In this document: positions 24,584-33,420 of the stretch, piece after piece | Layout: each line of letters begins with the position of its first letter | How positions within the stretch are numbered: position 1 is the first letter of the stretch | Origin: Acinetobacter sichuanensis | Lineage (GTDB): Bacteria; Pseudomonadota; Gammaproteobacteria; Pseudomonadales; Moraxellaceae | NCBI RefSeq assembly: GCF_003024515.2 | Contig: NZ_PYIX02000002.1 | Coordinates: 124,001-188,000 of the forward strand | DNA: 64,000 nucleotides | Reading direction: 5' to 3' | Made by a program: the position numbers and the translations under genes | Notes under the pieces: generated by a model | What the model was told of the DNA's origin: nothing | What the model saw: only the letters and a program-made list of their open reading frames with translations | Database searches by the model: none

Positions 24584-26539
24584 ATGAATTCGACCTCACA
24601 ACATTTTGCCTCATCACAACGAGGTTTTGCCACCATTTTGGTTGTACTCTTGGTTGGGCTAGCTTTGGGTGCTTCAGTGCTTGGAACCGCCTATTATCTA
24701 AGAAGTTCACAAAAAAGTTTGGTTGCAAGTCATGCTTTAACCAATGCTCAATCAGGTGCATGGACAGGTGTAGAAATTTTTCGGAAATATCTGAATGATT
24801 TAGATGGTGAAACAATTCTAAGTTTAAACAATCAGACCTTACACTTAAATGTTCAAGCAGGACGTGAATTAACAGTCAGTCAAATTCAAACAGCACGTGT
24901 TAGTACACATCCTGAAACTTATCAAGTTGCGGCTCAAATTCAAAATATGAGTACAACATCTGAAGCATCCTCAACCATTGGTATAGTCTATGAAGTGACA
25001 CCAGATGGCGCAGCCTCATCATCAGGAGAGGGGGAATCTGGTACTTCTGGAAGTTTTGAGAATGCTATGAATTTTTATGGAGGGCTTACTGTTGGGGGAG
25101 ATATAAAAATGGCAAATGCTGGAGAAAATGCTGTTATTAATGTCGATGGAAGCTTTAAATCAGGCGGAGTTAGCTTAACTGGTGTAAAAACAATCAATTC
25201 TACTAGTGATGTCAATCTAGGTAGTTCAACAAAAATTGAAAATGTTTATGCGAATGGTACGATTACATTGGTTGGAAGTGCAACAATTACAAGCATTGCC
25301 TCAGCTCAAAAAGAAATTTATATGCAGAGTTGGGGAAATCCTCAAGGTGAGTTCTATGCAAATGGTAATATTTATTTGAAAGGTAGTGATGTTAAACGGG
25401 CTGATACCCTGAAAAGCATCACAAGCACAGTATGGTCCCGAGTTGGAACTGCCCTTGCCAAAGAAAATATTACCTGTGTTGGAACTGGATGGTCTGCGTT
25501 TGATACCCTTCAAGCGACCAAGTTAATAAACTGTCCAACTATCTCAGGCAAAACATATACGCCACCGATTACCACACCACAAGGTGCATTTGCAGCTGTT
25601 TCTTTAGCAAGTCGCCCTTTAGTTAATGCCTTAAACTCTAAATACTTAAACGAAGCGAATTATATTTTCAAATATAACGCTACACTTGAACGTCCTATTG
25701 TCACCATCAATAATGTTCAAGGAATCCCTAAAGGTGATTATGAAATAGGAAAATATTCAGTAAATAACACTCAATATTGGGGGCATATTTGTAAAGAGTT
25801 AAATAGTGATAAAACTTGTAAAACAACAATTTTAGCAAATATAGCACCCAATAAATCTCAAAAAACAAGAATTTCCTATAACAATAATACATGGACTGTA
25901 GATGATGAGGTGGGTAATGCAACGGGAAAAGTGGGCAGTAAAATCCCTCCAACGATTCCCTCTTTAGCACCAGGCATTATGCTTTTTTATGGTAATGTTA
26001 ATATGCCTAGAGGACTTTTTGTTAATACTATTTTAGCGACAGGCAACATTAATTATGGAGCGTCAATTACAGTTTATGCTCCAAATTATGCAGGACCTAG
26101 CTCAACCTGTAATGTCACAGGATACCAAATGCCCTTGAACCTATGCTCAGATGCTTTAACAATGACAAAAGCAAGCATAGGGAATATTGCTTTACTTGCT
26201 GGATCATGTGCGGATGATTCCTCCTTAGAAACATGTACATCTTCTTATAATGGTGGAACGATTACACTAGGTAGTAGTTCTTATGTATATGGCAATGTTA
26301 TTGCAGGAAATATCCTAGACACCTCTGGGTCAAGCCATATATTAGGTGCAATTCTTGCAGCTGCCTTAGGTGATGTTGGTCAGGGCAATAAGTTAGGAAA
26401 TACTACAACCATTGATTTTGATGGTGTGAATGATCATGAAAATTTCAAACCATCTATTCCTAAAGATGATAGTGACAATACTCCCCCAATAAATACTGCA
26501 ACAGACAAAGCCAAAATTCGTTGGGCGCGTTATATCTAA
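24584..26539 (+). CDS. Very large PilX-like minor pilin with beta-rich passenger region
   Basis: The 651-residue product starts with a prepilin-like segment QRGFATILVVLLVGLALG without Glu at position 5, as in PilX/GspK, then a helical neck to about residue 140. A Ser/Gly-rich linker (about 145-160) leads into some 450 residues rich in Gly, Asn, Thr and Val with alternating short strands (for example GSFKSGGVSLTGVKTI and YVYGNVIAGNILDTSGSSH), which suggests a beta-solenoid. Several Cys are present. Typical PilX is under 250 residues. I start at ATG 24584, 12 bp after pilW; an upstream frame lacks a pilin-type N-terminus. It may be a tip adhesin taking the place of PilY1, which is absent here. 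Confidence 0.78.
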   Translation: MNSTSQHFASSQRGFATILVVLLVGLALGASVLGTAYYLRSSQKSLVASHALTNAQSGAWTGVEIFRKYLNDLDGETILSLNNQTLHLNVQAGRELTVSQIQTARVSTHPETYQVAAQIQNMSTTSEASSTIGIVYEVTPDGAASSSGEGESGTSGSFENAMNFYGGLTVGGDIKMANAGENAVINVDGSFKSGGVSLTGVKTINSTSDVNLGSSTKIENVYANGTITLVGSATITSIASAQKEIYMQSWGNPQGEFYANGNIYLKGSDVKRADTLKSITSTVWSRVGTALAKENITCVGTGWSAFDTLQATKLINCPTISGKTYTPPITTPQGAFAAVSLASRPLVNALNSKYLNEANYIFKYNATLERPIVTINNVQGIPKGDYEIGKYSVNNTQYWGHICKELNSDKTCKTTILANIAPNKSQKTRISYNNNTWTVDDEVGNATGKVGSKIPPTIPSLAPGIMLFYGNVNMPRGLFVNTILATGNINYGASITVYAPNYAGPSSTCNVTGYQMPLNLCSDALTMTKASIGNIALLAGSCADDSSLETCTSSYNGGTITLGSSSYVYGNVIAGNILDTSGSSHILGAILAAALGDVGQGNKLGNTTTIDFDGVNDHENFKPSIPKDDSDNTPPINTATDKAKIRWARYI

Positions 26540-26560
26540 ATACTGATCAAAAAAATTTAA

Positions 26561-26586
26561 AATGAGGAGAGCAATCTCCTCATTCT
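26561..26586. terminator. Bidirectional terminator between pilin operon and helicase
   Basis: A 10-bp stem AATGAGGAGA/TCTCCTCATT with GCAA loop (26561-26584), between convergent genes. Confidence 0.85.
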
Positions 26587-26590
26587 TTAC

Positions 26591-28582
26591 TTAATCCAAA
26601 TCAATACCAAAATCTAAATGAATCGCCTTACGTTCAATTAAAGCACTTTTCACCGTTTGTTCACGCTGACGATAATGCGTTTCAGTAGTACATAAATTGC
26701 GTGTTAAATCATTCAAAAAATAACTTTCTACTTTACGTCCGCGTTCATCAATTTGGCTCTGTGCCCAGAAACTTAGATTTTGTTTGGTCAAAATCAGTTC
26801 ATTTTGTGCACGAGTCAGTGCCACATAAAGTACACGACGTTCTTCCTCAACTTCATCAAAATTGCCTTGCGCACGGGCATGTGGATATTGCCCTGCTGAT
26901 ACATTGGCAACATAACAGACTTTTTGTTCTGTGCCTTTTGCTGAGTGAATGGTAATCAGCGTGACCACATCATCCTGTGACTGACGCTCTATTTCGGAAA
27001 TAGAGACAGGATCGAGTACATATTCTTCTAAAAATTCACTGAGTTGAGAATGCTTAGACGCCAACTGTTTCACCAGATCAAAATCACCTACGCGTTTATG
27101 CCAGTCTTTCTTGGCATAGTTTTCTTCGAGTTGATTGATAATCGCTTCGACGCCCAATTTGACACAGGCTTCAACTTCAGTTTTCAAGACTGCCATTTGC
27201 TTCATGATCAGCAAGGTGTTGTCAGGAATACGTCCAAACTTTTCCAATTTTTCAGCAATTTTATCCAGATCAGGATCGATTAAAAGTTGCTGTGCAAGTT
27301 TACTTGCACCAACATCACCGACACCATTCCACAGCGTTAAAAAGCGCATCCATGCAATATCATCCAATGGATTGGCGATCACACGCAGTAAACTGAGTAA
27401 ATCTTTCACATGCGCTGTTTCCAGTAGTTTCATTCCACCAATAAAACGATACGGCACATTGGCTTGAATAAATGCAGCTTCAATATGACGAGCCGCAAAA
27501 GCTGAACGTACCAAGACCATGTGATCATTCCACGCTGCGGCTTCAAGTAAATGACGCTCTTTAATATCAATGGCGATCCATTTTGCCTCATCAAACTCAT
27601 TGGGAAAGACATGCATGCGTGGTTTTATGCCATCGCCTCGATAGGCTTCGAGCTTTTTGTCGTATTTAATGGCACTTTGATCCAACAACCAATTGGACAG
27701 GTCTAAAATTTCTTGGGTTGAACGATAGTTTTTTTCGAGTTTAAAAATTTGTGCATCAGGCACACGTTCTTTAAAATGGTGAATATTTTCAAAATCTGCA
27801 CCACGGAAGCCGTAAATTGACTGTGCATCATCTCCCACACAAAACAATGAAGTTTTGTCTTTGAGTGGTTCTAAAATTGCCCATTGCAGTGGATTGGTAT
27901 CTTGCATTTCATCCACCAACATATGCTGACACAAGCTTGCAACATAGTCCGTCAAGCCTTCGGATTGTGCCAAGCCTGAAGCCACCACAGCCAAAATATC
28001 ATCATAATCGAGAAAATGACGTGCCTGTTTGCGTGTCTCGTACTCTTTCATGATTTCTGCAATTTGGTCTTTATATTCTAAAAACTCAGGCAATTGTTTT
28101 TCTAAAGCCAAGCTGAGTTTTTGACGAGTATTTCGGGCAAATGAATATAGATCACAGAGTTGTTGCGGTTTTGGTAATGCATTTGGATTTTTCTTATCGT
28201 CTTTACCACGAATCAGGCGAAACAGCATGAGTTGATCATCACGATCAATAATTGAAAATTGTTCCAATCCAAATGCTTTTGGTACACGGCGCAGGAGGTA
28301 CATACAAAATGTATGAAATGTTGATGCGCGTAAGCCTTTGGCTTGATCGCCCAAAGCCAACTCCACACGCGCCACAATTTCACTTGCGGAACGGCGGGTA
28401 AAGGTCAAAATCTGAATTTGATTGGCAGGAACGCCTTGATCTATCAGATAAGCTGCTCGTGCCACGATGGTTTTGGTTTTGCCACAACCTGCCCCTGCAA
28501 GGACTAGACTGTGCTTGGTTTCAGTCGTAGCAGCTTGTTTTTGTTGAGGGTTTAATTCGTTGATCAGGTTGGCTAAACTCAT
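26591..28582 (-). CDS. UvrD/Rep-family superfamily 1 DNA helicase
   Basis: The 663-residue protein has a full SF1A motif set: Q motif LNPQQKQAA, Walker A LAGAGCGKTKT, motif Ia TFTRRSASEI, Walker B LVDEMQDTN, motif III GDDAQSIYGFRGAD, LEKNYRST, VTLITIHSAKGTE and VALTRAQNELILT. It is shorter than UvrD (about 720). The DEMQ variant of DExx box is unusual but keeps the catalytic Asp-Glu. It probably unwinds DNA 3'-5' in repair or replication restart. It is neither clearly Rep nor UvrD, so no symbol is given. Confidence 0.92.
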   Translation of the reverse strand: MSLANLINELNPQQKQAATTETKHSLVLAGAGCGKTKTIVARAAYLIDQGVPANQIQILTFTRRSASEIVARVELALGDQAKGLRASTFHTFCMYLLRRVPKAFGLEQFSIIDRDDQLMLFRLIRGKDDKKNPNALPKPQQLCDLYSFARNTRQKLSLALEKQLPEFLEYKDQIAEIMKEYETRKQARHFLDYDDILAVVASGLAQSEGLTDYVASLCQHMLVDEMQDTNPLQWAILEPLKDKTSLFCVGDDAQSIYGFRGADFENIHHFKERVPDAQIFKLEKNYRSTQEILDLSNWLLDQSAIKYDKKLEAYRGDGIKPRMHVFPNEFDEAKWIAIDIKERHLLEAAAWNDHMVLVRSAFAARHIEAAFIQANVPYRFIGGMKLLETAHVKDLLSLLRVIANPLDDIAWMRFLTLWNGVGDVGASKLAQQLLIDPDLDKIAEKLEKFGRIPDNTLLIMKQMAVLKTEVEACVKLGVEAIINQLEENYAKKDWHKRVGDFDLVKQLASKHSQLSEFLEEYVLDPVSISEIERQSQDDVVTLITIHSAKGTEQKVCYVANVSAGQYPHARAQGNFDEVEEERRVLYVALTRAQNELILTKQNLSFWAQSQIDERGRKVESYFLNDLTRNLCTTETHYRQREQTVKSALIERKAIHLDFGIDLD

Positions 28583-28692
28583 GGGTACTCATCGTTTGGT
28601 GGATGGTGAGTAGTTTAGCAGAGCTATAGATAAATTATGTGTCTTTGACTTAGAATCAAGTCATGAAATAACGTTCAATTGAATAACCAAAA

Positions 28693-29091
28693 ATGCAGAA
28701 AAATACCATTTACCAGATTTTTAATTTTCAGACTGAAGGTAATTGCTTTTACCAACTCATTCGACCAAAAGGTTTTGATAAAGAAAAAGGGATTAAATTC
28801 AACCCTTTCATAAAAGAAGAATACGATTATAAAAGCGAAGTCGTCATGTATCCTCATGATGACTTTGATATTTACCCAAGTTTTGACCTAATTCGTTTTG
28901 ATAAAATGAGCTGTTTAATTCGTCTTTATTCTTTACGATTTGGTGAAAGTTATATTCTTGATCATCAATTTGATTATGCTGATGCAATTGATGTAATCAG
29001 TCGTTTTGGTCATGAACATTTTCATACTGTGAGTAAATTATTACTTAAAAAATATGGTATAAAACCTGATGAGTATTGGATAGATGAATAA
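28693..29091 (+). CDS. Hypothetical protein, 132 residues
   Basis: A soluble, aromatic-rich protein starting MQKNTIYQIFNFQTEGNCFY and ending YGIKPDEYWIDE. It has no signal peptide, membrane segment or known motif. It lies between the divergent helicase gene and a convergent glycerate kinase gene. The ORF is intact and AT-rich like its surroundings. Its function is unknown. Confidence 0.6.
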   Translation: MQKNTIYQIFNFQTEGNCFYQLIRPKGFDKEKGIKFNPFIKEEYDYKSEVVMYPHDDFDIYPSFDLIRFDKMSCLIRLYSLRFGESYILDHQFDYADAIDVISRFGHEHFHTVSKLLLKKYGIKPDEYWIDE

Positions 29092-29115
29092 GTACAAGAT
29101 TCCTCAATGGAATTT

Positions 29116-29132
29116 CCCTCCCTTTGGGAGGG
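29116..29132. repeat. C/G-armed hairpin element before glycerate kinase end
   Basis: CCCTCCC-TTT-GGGAGGG is a perfect 7-bp stem, of the same type as the elements at 9376-9436, 31180-31200 and 41242-41262. It may also work as a terminator for one of the two convergent genes. Confidence 0.55.
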
Positions 29133-29156
29133 ACTAAGGCAGGGGAAAAAATAAAT

Positions 29157-30290
29157 TTAACGACCAATCAACCTCACCACATTTTCACACGTTCTTTGCA
29201 AATTCTTCTCACCATTTTTTAATGCTGTCCGTAAATCACACGCACCATCAACAATGCCGAAAATTGCAGTAAAACCCTCTTCATAAAGTTCTTCAACACC
29301 CTCACCCACATAGCCTGCAAAAGCAATCACAGGTTTATTTAAATGCTTCGCCACTTGTGCCACGCCATACGGGGTTTTGCCAAACTTAGTTTGAAAATCA
29401 ATTCCACCCTCACCTGTAAATACATAATCTGCCTGTGCAATTTTTTCAGCAAGTTGGGTTTCTTCAACTACGATTTCCACACCTGAACGGATGATTGCGC
29501 CTGCAAACGCCATCAAGCCAAAACCCAAACCACCTGCTGCCCCCGCACCTGCAATATTTTTCACATCAATTTTCAATTGCTGCTCAACCAAATCTGCAAA
29601 ATGACTCAAGTTTTGATCCAGTATTTCTACCATTTCAGCGTTTGCACCTTTCTGTGGTGCAAACACATAAGACGCACCATTTTCACCACACAATGGATTA
29701 TTCACATCACTCGCAATAAGAATTTCTGTGTCTTTTAGGCGAGTATCCAATTGTGAAAGATCAATACTTTGGATTTGATTAAGCTGACCACCACCCACCG
29801 CAACAGATTGACCATTTTTATCGAGAAATTTCACACCTAGTGCCTGTGCCATACCTGCACCTGCATCATAGGTGACACTGCCACCAAGCCCAATGATGAT
29901 TTTAGATACCCCAAAATCCAATGCCGCCTTAATCATTTCCCCTGTGCCCAAAGTTGAAGTGAGCATCGGATTTCGTTGCGACTTTTCAAGCAGATGAATA
30001 CCGTTTGCGAGTGCCATTTCAATCACAGCAGTTTGATCATTTTCAATCAGACCAAAATAAGTTTTTACTTTTTTATGTAGCAATGAATTGCAAACTTCAA
30101 TTTCGACTTTTCTCCCCTGTCGAGCGGAGATCAAGGCATCTACAGTTCCCTCACCACCATCCGCCATAGGCACATGTATGCAAATAGCATCAGGGATGAC
30201 TTTTTGGATGCCACGCTGCATTGCCACACAAGCTTGTTCAGCTGTCATACTTTCTTTAAATGAGTCAGGGGCTAAGAGAAAAGTTGTCAT
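29157..30290 (-). CDS. Glycerate 2-kinase (GarK/GlxK family)
   Basis: The 377-residue protein starts MTTFLLAPDSFKESMTAEQAC, and has VPMADGGEGTVDAL, GLGGSVTYDAGAGMAQALG and FTGEGGIDFQTKFGKTP, all hallmarks of the GarK/GlxK glycerate kinases that phosphorylate D-glycerate with ATP. It feeds glycerate from glyoxylate, glucarate or serine metabolism into glycolysis. No other glycerate or glyoxylate genes are adjacent, so the source pathway is unclear. It appears single-gene. Confidence 0.93.
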   Translation of the reverse strand: MTTFLLAPDSFKESMTAEQACVAMQRGIQKVIPDAICIHVPMADGGEGTVDALISARQGRKVEIEVCNSLLHKKVKTYFGLIENDQTAVIEMALANGIHLLEKSQRNPMLTSTLGTGEMIKAALDFGVSKIIIGLGGSVTYDAGAGMAQALGVKFLDKNGQSVAVGGGQLNQIQSIDLSQLDTRLKDTEILIASDVNNPLCGENGASYVFAPQKGANAEMVEILDQNLSHFADLVEQQLKIDVKNIAGAGAAGGLGFGLMAFAGAIIRSGVEIVVEETQLAEKIAQADYVFTGEGGIDFQTKFGKTPYGVAQVAKHLNKPVIAFAGYVGEGVEELYEEGFTAIFGIVDGACDLRTALKNGEKNLQRTCENVVRLIGR

Positions 30291-30367
30291 TATTCATCAT
30301 TTTAATTGCGTATTTCCAAACTATTAATAGCATGACTTTTCAATAAATTATGCTTTCTTTTTCAATT

Positions 30368-30583
30368 TTACATGTTCATAGATTCTTTCTTCTGTTTAAT
30401 ACGTTTGTCTTCACTTCGAAGATACAGCCAAATAAAGAAAATCAGTAAGACAGTAATGATTGCTAAAATAATGCCAATTCCTGTATCAATCACTACATTA
30501 TCTTTATGTATCTCATTGATCATAAAGTATAAAATACTGATCACAGCAGATAACATAAACGACGTTTTGTATATTTTATTCAT
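30368..30583 (-). CDS. Small membrane protein, 71 residues
   Basis: The protein has two hydrophobic helices (about 7-22 and 31-52) followed by a basic tail YLRSEDKRIKQKKES. I start at the ATG at 30583; a TTG four codons earlier is less likely. It lies between glycerate kinase (same strand, 77 bp) and a divergent AhpD-like gene. Function is unknown; a short membrane protein of this size could be a stress- or division-associated peptide, but nothing supports a choice. Confidence 0.55.
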   Translation of the reverse strand: MNKIYKTSFMLSAVISILYFMINEIHKDNVVIDTGIGIILAIITVLLIFFIWLYLRSEDKRIKQKKESMNM

Positions 30584-30664
30584 CGTTATTATCAATAATT
30601 CAACATTGTTTTAGAACAATATCGTTAAACTCATCAATAATAAATCATGAAATTGTAGAAAATT

Positions 30665-31114
30665 ATGACACGTGTAAATCTTGGCAAAACAGCACCTGAA
30701 CTTTATAAAACTGTGATTGAACTTGAAAATTTATCTATGCAAAAAGTTCAACAGGCAGGAATCGAAATTGGTTTTTCGCATCTGCTAAAATTAAGAGCTT
30801 CGCAAATTAACCAATGTGCTTTTTGTGTACGTATGCATACGCAAGATGCCATTAAAGTCGGTGAATCTATTGATCGGATTGCGTTGATCAGCGCATGGCG
30901 TGAAAGTGAATATTTCTCTGCAAAAGAACGTGCTGCCTTGACTTTGATTGAAGAAATTACCCTGATTGCACAGCAGCATTTCCCAGACGCTGCTTATGAA
31001 CAAGCAGCAAAAGTTTTGTCGAGTGATGAAATTACTGCGATTGAATGGATTGCGATTGTGATTAATACATGGAACCGAATTGCCATTTCAAGCCAATATA
31101 AAGTCGCGCCTTGA
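30665..31114 (+). CDS. AhpD-like / carboxymuconolactone decarboxylase family protein
   Basis: The 149-residue protein contains INQCAFCVRMHTQDAIKVGE, with the CxxC and downstream His of the AhpD-like peroxidase/CMD family, and ISAWRESEYFSAKERAALTL. Members reduce peroxides using AhpC or lipoate partners, or are uncharacterised. The active Cys pair is present, so a thiol-redox role is plausible. No AhpC is nearby. The right-hand side holds intergenic repeats. Confidence 0.85.
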   Translation: MTRVNLGKTAPELYKTVIELENLSMQKVQQAGIEIGFSHLLKLRASQINQCAFCVRMHTQDAIKVGESIDRIALISAWRESEYFSAKERAALTLIEEITLIAQQHFPDAAYEQAAKVLSSDEITAIEWIAIVINTWNRIAISSQYKVAP

Positions 31115-31120
31115 GTGAGT

Positions 31121-31160
31121 TTAAAGCACTGCTTTAAGTGAAGCGCAAGACGTAACGAAG
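31121..31160. repeat. Copy A of a GAAGCGCAAGAC repeat, right of AhpD-like gene
   Basis: Carries GCACTGCTTT, then GAAGCGCAAGAC, and a CGAAG end. Related copies lie at 31893-31940 and 31941-31986, so copies bracket the HdeD-like gene. Confidence 0.55.
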
Positions 31161-31179
31161 TGGTGTAGAGCCTAAAATC

Positions 31180-31200
31180 CTCTCTCCCAATGGGAGAGAG
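31180..31200. repeat. C/G-armed hairpin element
   Basis: CTCTCTCCC-AAT-GGGAGAGAG, a perfect 9-bp stem followed by more GAGAG. One of four similar elements in the window. Confidence 0.6.
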
Positions 31201-31244
31201 TTAGAGAGAGGGGGAAAATATATTCTTCTCTTTTATTTCAATAA

Positions 31245-31808
31245 TTAAGAACTTGCAGGTGGAATCTTTTTAATCGCTGCTGCAAAAGTCAGATAATTCA
31301 CCCCTTGGAATAAAATATCCACACCTAAAAATAACCCTAACACCCAAAATGGTGAATCAGGAGAAGCCAAAATAATCGCACCTGTAGCTAAGGTCAAAAT
31401 CCCTGAAAATAGTGTCCAACCCCAACCTGCTGTAGGTTTGAGCATAAAAGCATTAAAAATACGGATAAAACCACCAATCAACAAAGCAATTGCAAGTAAA
31501 CTGGTTAAAACCACGGCTGTCTTGATAGGTGAGTTAAACGCATAATAACCTGCGATCAAATACAAAACACCAAACAATGCCCACAACCACCTTAAGCCAC
31601 CGTCAAATATTTTGAATGCCGCGATCAAATGTAAAACACCACCGATCATCATCAGTACGCCAAAAAGCACAACAACAGTCAGTGTAGCCATACCTAAAGA
31701 GGCAAGTAAAACTAAGCCAAAAATGACCAATAATGCGCCCAACAACACATACCATTTCCGATTTTCATGTAACTGATGCCGAACTAAATCATTTCCTACA
31801 GTACGCAT
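31245..31808 (-). CDS. HdeD-like membrane protein (DUF308)
   Basis: The product (187 residues from the ATG at 31808; an upstream ATG at 31832 adds eight) has six membrane segments in three repeated pairs, with the HdeD features VLFGVLMMIGGVLHLIAAF, LLIGGFIRIFNAF and GILTLATGAIILASP. HdeD proteins are linked to acid resistance in enterics. A GAGAAG site lies close before the ATG at 31808, which is why I chose it. It stands alone and is flanked by copies of one repeat family. Confidence 0.82.
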   Translation of the reverse strand: MRTVGNDLVRHQLHENRKWYVLLGALLVIFGLVLLASLGMATLTVVVLFGVLMMIGGVLHLIAAFKIFDGGLRWLWALFGVLYLIAGYYAFNSPIKTAVVLTSLLAIALLIGGFIRIFNAFMLKPTAGWGWTLFSGILTLATGAIILASPDSPFWVLGLFLGVDILFQGVNYLTFAAAIKKIPPASS

Positions 31809-31892
31809 AATCTTCTCTTGGTTGTTATTCATTCATTTGATTGTTGATCTAATTCAGTTTTTTGTCTGTATAAAATCTGCATCTTGAGCGAG

Positions 31893-31986
31893 AACAAAGC
31901 ATCGCTTTGTTCGAAGCGCAAGACTAGCGTAGCAATAAAAAATGCATTGCTTTATTCGAAGTGCAAGACAAACGTAGTGATAAAAA
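31893..31986. repeat. Two imperfect tandem copies (about 46 bp each) of the GAAGYGCAAGAC repeat
   Basis: Copy B (31893-31940) and copy C (31941-31986) share GCATYGCTTT, TCGAAGYGCAAGAC and CGTAG with similar spacing. A third related copy is at 31121-31160. The unit contains a small hairpin (AAAGC/GCTTT). Confidence 0.7.
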
Positions 31987-32025
31987 GCAAAAGCTTATCC
32001 AGAATTGAAGAGCAATGAATAACTT

Positions 32026-32784
32026 TTATTTCACCCAACCAATTTCCTGAGCGGTTAAATCACTGATCATGGTATCTTCCAAATTATCAGGAGTTTTACT
32101 TTTCGTTGCGCTCAGTGGAATATAGCCACCCATGATTTCAGCATATTGTTGCGGATATCTTGGATTTTGCTCAGGATGTGCATATCCCAATGGAAAAATC
32201 GGCTGTCCTGTGTTCAGGTCATATTTATCCTTTGCACCAAAGGTATGTAACAGTTCATGCACTAAAACGACTTTATTGCTTTCGCTCTGCTTTTTAGAAG
32301 CAAATAAATTGACTGAGCCAATACGACCTTTTTCAAGTGCTGTTGAGTGTTTTAAACTTTGTATATTTTGGGGATCATAATAATTTAAATAGAGCGTTAC
32401 AGCAGGTGCACCATCACCATTTTCATGTTGTTTCCAAGCATAAAACCTAAACTTTAGACTCCATAAAATACTATTGAACAGACTTGGATTTTCTGGAACT
32501 TTAGGTGGAATATTTTTAAGTTCTCGTCCGAGTTGAAAATAGACTTGAATCGGCTGTCCACGAAATTGTTTCGACTGTTCCATTAAATATTGTTTTGACT
32601 CATCTAAATCATCAATCGAAAGTTGCTGAATATAATGCTCAGTTGCCGTTTGCCCATCCGCATTAATCGGATGAAGCAGCACAATAATGGCTTTATTCCA
32701 GTTTTGATTCATATCACGCCAAGTATTCACTCCAACAACCAATAAAACAAATAATAAAATGACCACTCGGATTTTTTTCCACAT
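32026..32784 (-). CDS. Membrane-anchored zinc-metalloprotease-like protein
   Basis: The 252-residue protein has an N-terminal signal anchor (about 5-20) and an extracytoplasmic domain with VLVHELLHTFGAKDKYD. This is the zincin motif HExxHxxGxxD, with His-Glu-His metal ligands and a likely Asp as the third. A downstream GQPIFPLGYAHPEQNPRYP and EIMGGY segment could be the substrate-cleft turn. No named family was recognised. I chose the ATG at 32784, after a G-rich site, over a GTG ten codons upstream. It is probably a cell-surface or periplasmic protease or a relative that has lost activity. Confidence 0.7.
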   Translation of the reverse strand: MWKKIRVVILLFVLLVVGVNTWRDMNQNWNKAIIVLLHPINADGQTATEHYIQQLSIDDLDESKQYLMEQSKQFRGQPIQVYFQLGRELKNIPPKVPENPSLFNSILWSLKFRFYAWKQHENGDGAPAVTLYLNYYDPQNIQSLKHSTALEKGRIGSVNLFASKKQSESNKVVLVHELLHTFGAKDKYDLNTGQPIFPLGYAHPEQNPRYPQQYAEIMGGYIPLSATKSKTPDNLEDTMISDLTAQEIGWVK

Positions 32785-32885
32785 CGTTTTATTCCCCCAA
32801 AATTTTGATATCACACTGCATTTTTAAATATTTCTGCTTTTATATTAAACACATCTATCTGATGAATATTTCTTTTATTTTCATT

Positions 32886-33332
32886 TCAATAAATTTGTAA
32901 TAATGGTTCAGGTTTATTTTCAACAAAATTTTCCCACACAAAATCATAAAGCTTTCTTTGGTTTGAAAATACCACTAAAGCTTTCGCTTCTGGCAAGCTA
33001 CACCAACGATATTCAGTATGCTCTTTATTTAAAACAACGGTTTGCTCATCCTGACAAATGGCTACAAAAGCAGGGATCATTTCAATAACATTAAGACTGG
33101 CTTCATAAAACTGTTCAATATAATCGGCACTAAATAAATGTTTTGGCTGAATATTTGTTTCCTCTCTTATTTCTCGGAGAATGGCTTGGCTTGCTGTTTC
33201 ATCTAGTTCAACTTTTCCTGCGACATGACACCAAAAACCGCCTTTCACACGTTTCATCAATAAAATTTTAAACTCACCTTCAATTTTTGAAAGTAAGACT
33301 GACGATACAACAACAGAACGAATTGGAATCAT
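32886..33332 (-). CDS. Nudix hydrolase
   Basis: A 148-residue soluble protein with a complete Nudix box, GKVELDETASQAILREIREET, given here as two parts: GKVELDET and REIREETNI at the standard 23-residue spacing. It follows the Nudix fold start RSVVVSSVLL and ends with a short aromatic helix. Such enzymes hydrolyse nucleoside diphosphates linked to other groups, but the substrate (for example a dNTP or a nucleotide sugar) is not readable from sequence. Confidence 0.9.
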   Translation of the reverse strand: MIPIRSVVVSSVLLSKIEGEFKILLMKRVKGGFWCHVAGKVELDETASQAILREIREETNIQPKHLFSADYIEQFYEASLNVIEMIPAFVAICQDEQTVVLNKEHTEYRWCSLPEAKALVVFSNQRKLYDFVWENFVENKPEPLLQIY

Positions 33333-33379
33333 TGAAAATCTCTATTTATATTTAAAATATTTAAGTTTTTCGAACATAA

Positions 33380-33407
33380 AAAATGCTAACCGAAGTTAGC
33401 ATTTTCA
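33380..33407 (-). terminator. Terminator of topA
   Basis: An 11-bp stem AAAATGCTAAC/GTTAGCATTTT (33380-33405) with a TTCG tetraloop on the minus strand, followed by T residues. Confidence 0.9.
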
Positions 33408-33420
33408 AATGAATTAAAAC

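Noticed and set aside
31893-31986. Possible CRISPR or att site
   Set aside because: Two imperfect 46-bp units without spacers or adjacent cas or integrase genes.
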